Shown here: positions 1 to 4,983 of the stretch, one piece after another
How the letters are laid out: each line of letters opens with the position of its first letter
Position numbering within the stretch: position 1 is the stretch's first letter
Source of the DNA: Treponema sp. UBA4232
GTDB lineage: Bacteria; Spirochaetota; Spirochaetia; Treponematales; Treponemataceae
Assembly: GCA_002396325.1 (NCBI GenBank)
Contig: DGXM01000229.1
Coordinates: forward strand, 2,076-9,186
Reading direction: 5' to 3'
Length of the DNA: 7,111 bases
Made by a program: the position numbers and the translations under genes
The notes under the pieces: model-generated
Told to the model about the DNA's origin: nothing
Database searches by the model: none
Seen by the model: the letters and a program-made list of their open reading frames with translations, nothing else

Positions 1-61
1 CTGCGTCGAGTGTTGGTGATTTTATAATATTTTTTCCCTATGTATTTGATGAAAATTTAGG

Positions 62-90
62 TTGCGTGCAAAAGAATTGTGTGATATACT
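62..90 (+). promoter_or_regulatory. Sigma70-like promoter of the plus-strand operon
   Basis: A -35-like TTGCGT (62-67) and a -10 TATACT (85-90, five of six consensus bases) are separated by exactly 17 bases. Transcription would start near 97, about 30 bases before the aldo/keto reductase ATG at 129. This is the only good promoter seen ahead of the eight closely packed plus-strand genes. A second TATAAT at 23-28 is a perfect -10, but its -35 would fall at the very edge of the window, so it cannot be judged. Confidence 0.6.
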
Positions 91-96
91 CGGGGC

Positions 97-110
97 ATAC
101 GGTAACGTAT
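97..110 (+). promoter_or_regulatory. 5' leader hairpin with GUAA tetraloop
   Basis: ATACG (97-101) and CGTAT (106-110) form a perfect 5-bp stem closed by GTAA, which as RNA is a GNRA-type tetraloop. If the promoter at 62-90 is real, the transcript would begin at or beside this hairpin, which could stabilise the 5' end. An overlapping inverted repeat, ATATAC (84-89) and GTATAT (107-112), spans the -10 box, so the same bases could instead be a repressor site. The sequence does not decide between these readings, and the stem is short enough to be chance. Confidence 0.3.
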
Positions 111-128
111 ATGTGCAAGGAGGATTTT

Positions 129-1259
129 ATGGCTGATTATTTTGGAAAAGATGTTCCCAAACTAGGCTTTGGATTGATGCGGCTTCCTAAACTTTCCGAC
201 GGAAAAACAATAGACATTGAGCAGACTAAAAAAATGGTTGACATGTTTCTTGCAGCCGGACAGACATATTTTGACACAGCCTATGTTTATGAAGGCGGTG
301 AATCTGAGAAAGCTGCGAAGGTTGCTCTGGTAGACCGCTATCCCAGGAATTCTTTCACTCTCTGCACGAAACTGTATGCAGGAATTTGTGACGACGGGAA
401 AAGTGCAAGGCAGCAGTTTTTCACAAGTCTGGAGAGAACCGGTGCGGGATTTTTTGATTATTACCTTCTTCATGCGCTTGGAAAGGGGAACATAAAAAAA
501 TATGATGATTTTAAAATCTGGGATTTCGTGAAAGAGCAGAGGGACAAAGGACTCATCAAGTATTGGGGATTTTCATTTCACGATGACCACGAATTTCTGG
601 ACAAACTTTTGACAGAGCATCCCGATGTGGATTTCATTCAGCTCCAGATAAATTATGCCGACTGGGAAAGCGATGGAGTTGAATCGCGTGCTTGCTACGA
701 AGTGGCCCGCAGGCATGGAAAGTCAATCGTTGTGATGGAACCTGTGAAGGGCGGTGCTCTTGCAAATCCTCCTGATTCGGTGAAAAATATTTTTAATGCC
801 GCAAATCCAAATGTTTCTGCCGCCTCCTGGGCTATACGTTTTGCCGCATCTCTCGACGGAATCCTCACAGTGCTGAGTGGAATGTCGAATGTGGAGCAGA
901 TGGAAGACAACTTGAGTTACATGAAAAACTTCAAACCGCTTGACGAGAGCGAAATGGAGACCGTGCATCAGGCGCAGATTGCGATGAATGCCGTGAATCA
1001 TATTGCCTGTACTTCATGCCGTTACTGCGTTCCAGGTTGTCCGATTGGAATTCCGATTCCGAAAATATTTACCGCAATGAACAGGAATCTCATCTATGGA
1101 AAAATCGACGAGGCAAAAACTATGTATGCATCTGTTGTGAGCGGAGGAGCCGGAAAGGCAAGCGAGTGCATTCAGTGCGGTCAGTGCGAGGGTGCGTGTC
1201 CGCAGCATTTGGAAATTATTTCGTATTTGAAAGATTGCGCGTCTTTGTTGGAAGCGTAA
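129..1259 (+). CDS. Aldo/keto reductase with C-terminal 2[4Fe-4S] ferredoxin domain
   Basis: This 376-residue protein is a predicted cytoplasmic oxidoreductase of the aldo/keto reductase superfamily fused to a bacterial ferredoxin-like domain. The TIM-barrel part (about 8-275) shows the catalytic tetrad: D49 and Y54 in FDTAYVYEGGESE, K81 in CTK, and H115 in LLHAL. The C-terminal part has two complete cluster motifs, C294-x2-C297-x2-C300-x3-C304-P and C347-x2-C350-x2-C353-x3-C357-P, so it can hold two [4Fe-4S] clusters. Fusions of this type are common in anaerobes, but their substrates are mostly unknown; electron exchange with ferredoxin or flavin partners is likely. The start at 129 is chosen because AAGGAGG (117-123) lies five bases upstream and the protein then begins just before the barrel. 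An in-frame GTG at 66 would lie inside the promoter. It is first in the operon, 17 bases before the next gene. The substrate is not identifiable from the sequence. Confidence 0.92.
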   Translation: MADYFGKDVPKLGFGLMRLPKLSDGKTIDIEQTKKMVDMFLAAGQTYFDTAYVYEGGESEKAAKVALVDRYPRNSFTLCTKLYAGICDDGKSARQQFFTSLERTGAGFFDYYLLHALGKGNIKKYDDFKIWDFVKEQRDKGLIKYWGFSFHDDHEFLDKLLTEHPDVDFIQLQINYADWESDGVESRACYEVARRHGKSIVVMEPVKGGALANPPDSVKNIFNAANPNVSAASWAIRFAASLDGILTVLSGMSNVEQMEDNLSYMKNFKPLDESEMETVHQAQIAMNAVNHIACTSCRYCVPGCPIGIPIPKIFTAMNRNLIYGKIDEAKTMYASVVSGGAGKASECIQCGQCEGACPQHLEIISYLKDCASLLEA

Positions 1260-1276
1260 AAAAACAGGAGGATTGT

Positions 1277-1675
1277 ATGGCGTGTTTTATGGTGCCCTTG
1301 GCTGAGGCTGTTGTGGTCTCTGCGGTGAAGGCCTTGATTGGAAGCAAAAAGACTGCTGAAGGTGTGATTGCAGAATCAAAAGGAAATTCAAAAATTGCAT
1401 CGGTCAAGGAAAAACTCGGATGGCTTCAGAAATTGCTTTTGGGTGGAAGCGGACTCTTGGCGATTGAGCATATCTACCACGGTGAGGTTGTCTTGTATCC
1501 GCCGTTCCTGACAGCGATGAGAAATCCTTCCGATATTCCAGAGATGCTGCATGAAATGGCGACTGTCGGAGTTGGAATGGCAGTGCTTGTTACAGGCGTG
1601 TGGGCTGTCGCTGCGGCAATCTCTTCCGCTGTGAAAAAACGCGGAGCAGTGAAAGCTGCGGGGGGTCTTGCCTGA
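1277..1675 (+). CDS. Uncharacterised small membrane protein with EHxxHGE and EMLHE motifs
   Basis: I do not recognise a named family for this 132-residue protein. It starts at an ATG preceded by AGGAGGA (1266-1272) with four bases of spacing. Hydrophobic stretches lie at about 4-22, 49-63 and 95-118, with a Lys-rich C-terminus, so two or three membrane helices are likely. Two polar motifs stand out. E64-H65-x2-H68-G69-E70 sits at the end of the second hydrophobic segment, followed by an aromatic/proline stretch (Y74-P75-P76-F77-L78). E89-M-L-H92-E93 sits just before the last helix. Three His and several Glu placed near the membrane could bind a metal or haem; this is inference. Its TGA overlaps the next gene's ATG by one base (TGATG), so the two are probably made together and may form a complex. 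Some resemblance to unnamed proteins of anaerobes is possible, but I cannot confirm it. Confidence 0.8.
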   Translation: MACFMVPLAEAVVVSAVKALIGSKKTAEGVIAESKGNSKIASVKEKLGWLQKLLLGGSGLLAIEHIYHGEVVLYPPFLTAMRNPSDIPEMLHEMATVGVGMAVLVTGVWAVAAAISSAVKKRGAVKAAGGLA

Positions 1676-1962
1676 TGTGTGAAATTATGACTGTTGCGGC
1701 GGCTGTTGTGTTTACTTTTATTTTTGCGGTGCAGAAAAAAAACAGACATAATGGAAAACCGGTGTTCACTACGATGCTAATGTTTTGGGGAGCTGCTCTT
1801 ATGTGGGCCGTTGATGGAATCGCTTCTGTTATTGGCGGAGACTCTTTCTTCGACATCAGCAGGGAAGATACAATCCTCGGATTCATAATTGTTTCGTTTG
1901 GACTTGTTGTGTTTGCGCTGCTTTCACTGCTTGAAAATAGAAAGGCAAAGGCCCGGGCTTGA
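1675..1962 (+). CDS. Uncharacterised three-helix membrane protein
   Basis: This predicted protein of 95 residues is almost entirely membrane-embedded, with hydrophobic segments at about 3-19, 33-54 and 66-86. A basic loop (K21, K22, R24 and K28) follows the first helix, and the C-terminus is short and basic. No cysteine pairs, histidine clusters or other catalytic motifs are visible, and I do not recognise the family. The start at 1675 shares one base with the previous gene's stop. A G-rich run (1661-1666) eight bases upstream is a weak ribosome binding site, consistent with translational coupling. A second in-frame ATG at 1687 (residue 5) is a possible alternative. The gene ends three bases before larE. 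Its closest functional link is the preceding membrane protein, with which it is likely to act. Confidence 0.78.
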   Translation: MCEIMTVAAAVVFTFIFAVQKKNRHNGKPVFTTMLMFWGAALMWAVDGIASVIGGDSFFDISREDTILGFIIVSFGLVVFALLSLLENRKAKARA

Positions 1963-1965
1963 AAC

Positions 1966-2787
1966 ATGGTTTTGGAAATCGACTCACTTGCTGCCGGAAA
2001 AAAACTGACTCTTTTGAAAAATTATCTTGCTGAAAAAAAATCCGTGGCGGTGGCTTTTTCCGGTGGAGTGGATTCGACTTTTCTATTAAAGATTGCTCAC
2101 GAAACTCTGGGGGAAAATGCGGTGGCGGTGATTTTGTCATCTCCACTTATTCCCCGGCGTGAAATTAAAGCGGCTGAAAAATTCTGTGCGGATGAAAAAA
2201 TAAAACTCATCTGTGTTGACTCGGATCCGTTTTCTATTGAAGGCTTTCCTGAAAATACTCCAGAGAGATGTTACATCTGCAAAAAGGCAATGTTTGGAAA
2301 AATAATTTCCTGTGCGGAAAAACTTGGAATCGAAAATGTGTGCGAGGGAAGCAACGAGGATGACACAAAGGATTACAGGCCGGGAATGAAAGCCGTCCGT
2401 GAACTGGGGATTTTAAGTCCTCTGCTTGAAACTCATCTTTCAAAAAACGAAATCCGTTTTCTTTCGAAACAAATCAATCTTCCCACATGGAACCTGCCTG
2501 GTTTTGCATGCCTTGCGACCCGTGTGCAGACCGGTGAGGAAATCACCTTGAAAAAACTTCATCTTGTTGAATCCTGCGAAAATCTTCTGTATAATATGGG
2601 ATGTTCGCAGTTCAGATTCAGGCTGCATGGAAATGATTTTGCACGGATTGAAGTTCTGCCCGAGGATTTTTCAAAGGTGATGGAAGGGCGTAGAGATATT
2701 ATTTCTTTGTGCTCGGAATTCGGAATAAAAAATGTGACGCTGGATTTGGCTGGCTACAGGACTGGAAGCATGAACCGCAGCGTTTAG
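1966..2787 (+). CDS. larE: LarE, ATP-dependent sulfur transferase of NPN cofactor synthesis
   Basis: LarE, a cytoplasmic PP-loop enzyme, adenylylates the carboxylates of the pyridinium mononucleotide made by LarB and replaces them with thiocarboxylates. The 273-residue length is typical of the family. The PP-loop SGGVDS lies at 32-37. Other family hallmarks are E127-G128-S129-N130 with the following D132/D133 and D136-Y137-R138-P139, and the C-terminal G263-Y-R-T-G-S-M-N. Cys182 in FACLATR is at the position of the sulfur-donating cysteine of the Lactiplantibacillus enzyme. The protein also has C102-x2-C105 (RCYICKK), giving three cysteines that in some LarE proteins hold a [4Fe-4S] cluster serving sulfur transfer catalytically. 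Which mechanism applies here is inference. The ATG lies three bases after the preceding stop with no clear Shine-Dalgarno sequence, so translation probably depends on coupling. An A8 run lies at 2033-2040. Confidence 0.93.
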   Translation: MVLEIDSLAAGKKLTLLKNYLAEKKSVAVAFSGGVDSTFLLKIAHETLGENAVAVILSSPLIPRREIKAAEKFCADEKIKLICVDSDPFSIEGFPENTPERCYICKKAMFGKIISCAEKLGIENVCEGSNEDDTKDYRPGMKAVRELGILSPLLETHLSKNEIRFLSKQINLPTWNLPGFACLATRVQTGEEITLKKLHLVESCENLLYNMGCSQFRFRLHGNDFARIEVLPEDFSKVMEGRRDIISLCSEFGIKNVTLDLAGYRTGSMNRSV

Positions 2788-2795
2788 GAGACTGA

Positions 2796-3503
2796 ATGGA
2801 TTTGCAATTTGCCGATTTGGATTTGGACAGAAAAAAAAGGACAGGTTTTGCGGAGGTTGTGTTCTGCCCTGGAAAAAGCGATGATGCATTAAGGACTATT
2901 TTTCAAAAACTTTTTGAGGCTGAAGGAGAAGTGATTGGAACCCGTGCGAGTGCGCATCAGGCGGAAGTTGTAAAATCAGTGCTCCCGGATGCGGAGTATG
3001 ACGAGATTTCGCGTATATTAAAAATCGAAAGCGATGAGAAAAAATCCGGAAAAAATCTTTTGAAAAAAAAATCCTTTGTTGCAATCTGTTCGGCGGGTAC
3101 TGCGGATATTCCAGTGGCGGAAGAGGCTGCGCAGACTGCGGAATTTTTTGGGACGCGGGTGGAGCGCTTTTATGATGTGGGAGTGAGCGGACTCCATCGT
3201 CTGCTTTCAAAAATGGAGATGATACAGAAAGCCGTCTGCGTGGTTGCCGTGGCAGGAATGGAAGGAGCTCTTGCAAGTGTGATAGGAGGCCTTGTTTCGG
3301 TTCCTGTTGTTGCTGTTCCGACTTCTGTTGGTTATGGCGCTTCACTGAACGGACTTTCGGCTCTTTTGACGATGATTAATTCCTGCGCAAACGGAATCAG
3401 CGTGGTGAACATAGACAATGGATTCGGAGCCGCTTATATTGCGAGTCAGATTTATCGTCTTGCGGACAATGCAGGGCAGAGTGGAGAATTGAATGAAAGA
3501 TAA
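2796..3503 (+). CDS. larB: LarB, pyridinium-3,5-biscarboxylic acid mononucleotide synthase
   Basis: LarB carboxylates C5 of the pyridine ring of nicotinic acid adenine dinucleotide and hydrolyses the phosphoanhydride, giving the biscarboxylated mononucleotide that LarE uses. The 235-residue protein has a short N-terminal domain (about 1-90) and a PurE-like domain (about 93-225). Visible signatures are SAGTADIPVAEEA (99-111), VAGMEGALASVIGG (152-165), VAVPTSVGYG (172-181) and NSCANGISVVNIDNG (195-209). Cys197 in the last motif matches the cysteine reported to form a transient bond with the pyridine ring in the characterised enzyme. AGGAG (2786-2790) overlaps the larE stop and lies five bases before the ATG, so larE and larB are coupled. 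The last 11 bases overlap larC. Three consecutive AAA codons form an A9 run at 3063-3071. Confidence 0.93.
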   Translation: MDLQFADLDLDRKKRTGFAEVVFCPGKSDDALRTIFQKLFEAEGEVIGTRASAHQAEVVKSVLPDAEYDEISRILKIESDEKKSGKNLLKKKSFVAICSAGTADIPVAEEAAQTAEFFGTRVERFYDVGVSGLHRLLSKMEMIQKAVCVVAVAGMEGALASVIGGLVSVPVVAVPTSVGYGASLNGLSALLTMINSCANGISVVNIDNGFGAAYIASQIYRLADNAGQSGELNER

Positions 3504-4800
3504 CGAGGCACTTTATTTTGAATGTGAAAGCGGAATAAGCGGAGATATGGCGGTTGCCGCATTGCTTGATGTCGGAGCTGACCAGACCGTTTTGCAGAAA
3601 GCATTGGACTCAATTCCCGCACATGGATTTACCACCAGAATTTCGCGTGTGAACAAAGGCGGTGTTTCCTGTTGTGATTTCGATGTGATTCTTGATGCGG
3701 AGCACGAAAACCATGACCACGACATGGAATATCTTTTTGGACACGAACATCACCACGATGATGACGGACACGGACATCACCACGAAGAGCATGAGCATCA
3801 CCATCACGATGAGCACGGGCACCATCATCACGAACACAGAGGACTTGCAGAAATCAATGATGTGATTGACGGAACCGATATGACTGACGGTGCACGCTTG
3901 TTGGCAAAAAAAATATTTTTGATTTTGGCACAGGCTGAGTCCGCAGCTCATAATGTTCCACTTGAAAAGGTTCATTTTCATGAAGTGGGTGCACTTGATT
4001 CCATAGTGGATGTGATTGCACTTTCGGTGTGTTTTGATAATCTTTCGCCTGAAAAAGTTTACGTGCCCTATCTTTGCGAGGGACGCGGAACTGTAAGGTG
4101 TCAGCATGGAATTATTCCTGTTCCTGTTCCGGCTGTTTCGCATATTGTTTCATCCCACAATCTGACGCTTGAGCTTATGCCTGACAAAGGTGAGTTTGTA
4201 ACTCCGACGGGTGCGGCTTTTGTTGCGGCTGTCTGCACGGACAAAAATCTTCCGAAAAGATTCAGTATAAAAAAAATGGGCATGGGTGCCGGAAAGAGAG
4301 AGTACAAAAGGCCAAGCATCTTGAGAGCATTTATAATAGAAGAAAACGATGCGGAAAAAATCGACGAGGGAAAAATCTTCAAGCTTGAGACAAACGTTGA
4401 CGATTCCACCGGAGAGCAGCTGGGATTTGTGATGGAGCGTCTTTTTGATGCGGGTGCTTTCGATGTGCATTATCTTCCCTGCTTTATGAAAAAGAACAGA
4501 CCGGGATATATGCTTGATGTAATCTGTTCAAAAGACAAAGTGGCCGATATGGAAAAAATCATTTTTGAGCAGACCACGACAATTGGAATCAGGCGGATGG
4601 AATACGAACGTTCTGTTTTGCCGAGAAGCATAAGGACCGTGGTGACGGAGTGGGGAAATGCCGATGTAAAGGATGTGGTTCTTCCCGGCGGAAAAAAGAG
4701 AGCCTATCCTGAATACGAGAGTGTCGCGAAAATCTCCCGTGAAAAAAATCTTCCGTATGCAGAAGTTTATGAAGCCGTAAAGAGAATTGCGGAGGAATGA
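3493..4800 (+). CDS. larC: LarC, nickel-inserting cyclometallase of NPN synthesis, single-frame form
   Basis: LarC inserts Ni into the dithiocarboxylated pyridinium mononucleotide with CTP hydrolysis, completing the NPN cofactor. The 435-residue protein covers both halves of the family in one uninterrupted frame. The LarC1 half contains ESGISGDM (12-19), HFHEVGALDSIVDV (161-174), GRGTVRCQHGIIPVP (198-212) and TPTGAA (237-242). The LarC2 half begins near ETNVDDSTGEQLG (299-311) and includes TTTIGIRR (361-368). Lactiplantibacillus plantarum needs a programmed frameshift to join these halves; none is needed here. A His/Asp/Glu-rich segment at 71-115 contains 22 His in 45 residues and probably stores or collects nickel. 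GGAGA (3483-3487) inside the end of larB lies five bases before the ATG, which overlaps larB by 11 bases. A8 runs occur at 3906-3913 and 4269-4276. Confidence 0.94.
   Translation: MKDNEALYFECESGISGDMAVAALLDVGADQTVLQKALDSIPAHGFTTRISRVNKGGVSCCDFDVILDAEHENHDHDMEYLFGHEHHHDDDGHGHHHEEHEHHHHDEHGHHHHEHRGLAEINDVIDGTDMTDGARLLAKKIFLILAQAESAAHNVPLEKVHFHEVGALDSIVDVIALSVCFDNLSPEKVYVPYLCEGRGTVRCQHGIIPVPVPAVSHIVSSHNLTLELMPDKGEFVTPTGAAFVAAVCTDKNLPKRFSIKKMGMGAGKREYKRPSILRAFIIEENDAEKIDEGKIFKLETNVDDSTGEQLGFVMERLFDAGAFDVHYLPCFMKKNRPGYMLDVICSKDKVADMEKIIFEQTTTIGIRRMEYERSVLPRSIRTVVTEWGNADVKDVVLPGGKKRAYPEYESVAKISREKNLPYAEVYEAVKRIAEE
3703..3837 (+). repeat. Histidine-rich low-complexity segment inside larC
   Basis: Residues 71-115 of LarC are almost entirely His, Asp, Glu and Gly, with runs such as HEHHH, HGHHH and EHHHH built from repeated CAC/CAT codons. 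There are 22 His in 45 residues. Such segments act as nickel buffers in other nickel chaperones, for example some HypB and UreE proteins. The codons vary between CAC and CAT, and GAC, GAT, GAA and GAG interrupt them, so this is not a simple tandem DNA repeat, but it could still shorten or lengthen by slippage. The nickel role is inferred from composition and from LarC's known job. Confidence 0.85.
4791..4795 (+). promoter_or_regulatory. Ribosome binding site of the 59-codon gene
   Basis: GGAGG sits in the last codons of larC, eight bases before the ATG at 4804. It is one of the strongest ribosome binding sites in the window and is the main reason for treating the short reading frame that follows as a real gene. 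Confidence 0.6.
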
Positions 4801-4803
4801 GAA

Positions 4804-4983
4804 ATGGCAGATGGAATTGAGGACCTAAAGGAAAAAAACAAGGACGGGATGAAGCCTGTACCTGGGGATTATGGAAAATGGAAAAATCTTCAGGGACGTG
4901 AGGATGCGGAAATGCTTCTTGAAAAAACGTCCGGATGGAGTGCAAAAAATGACAGCCGAGGTGAGGAATATGGCGACGAATGA
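4804..4983 (+). CDS. Uncharacterised small soluble protein (59 aa) between larC and the cation exporter
   Basis: This 59-residue protein starts MADGIEDLKEK and ends with the TGA at 4981-4983. It opens three bases after the larC stop and has a perfect GGAGG eight bases upstream. The product is highly charged (8 Lys, 2 Arg, 7 Asp and 8 Glu) and has no hydrophobic segment, cysteine or histidine, so it is neither membrane-bound nor an obvious metal carrier. Two Trp (26 and 45) flank a central part, GKWKNLQGREDAEMLLEKTSGW, which may form a small helix. I do not recognise a family. The end overlaps the exporter start by 14 bases. It could be a genuine small protein of the operon, or a leader frame whose translation opens the exporter's start site. 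Without it, the spacer between larC and the exporter would be unusually long for this operon. Confidence 0.6.
   Translation: MADGIEDLKEKNKDGMKPVPGDYGKWKNLQGREDAEMLLEKTSGWSAKNDSRGEEYGDE

Noticed and set aside
66..128. Longer start (GTG at 66) for the aldo/keto reductase
   Set aside because: It would lie inside the -35/-10 region, and the 21 added residues are unlike the family; the ATG at 129 has an AAGGAGG at ideal spacing.
1..128. Metal or cofactor riboswitch in the operon leader
   Set aside because: The predicted leader is only about 30 bases, far too short for known nickel/cobalt, manganese or other metal riboswitches.
1016..1276. Upstream extension of the first membrane protein frame into the reductase gene
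   Set aside because: It overlaps the conserved ferredoxin domain in another frame; the ATG at 1277 has an AGGAGGA just upstream.
2896..3345. 149-codon minus-strand frame opposite larB
   Set aside because: Low-complexity Gln/Pro/Arg composition and full overlap with a clear larB mark it as a shadow.
3610..4143. Long minus-strand reading frame opposite larC, with Met/Val-rich translation
   Set aside because: It is the antisense shadow of the His-rich segment (His codons read as Met/Val on the other strand) and has no ribosome binding site or family signature.
4871..4969. Longer start (ATG at 4871) for the cation exporter
   Set aside because: The added 33 residues (rich in Lys and Arg, with a Cys) are not typical of the family and overlap the well-initiated 59-codon frame; better ribosome binding sites precede 4949 and 4970.
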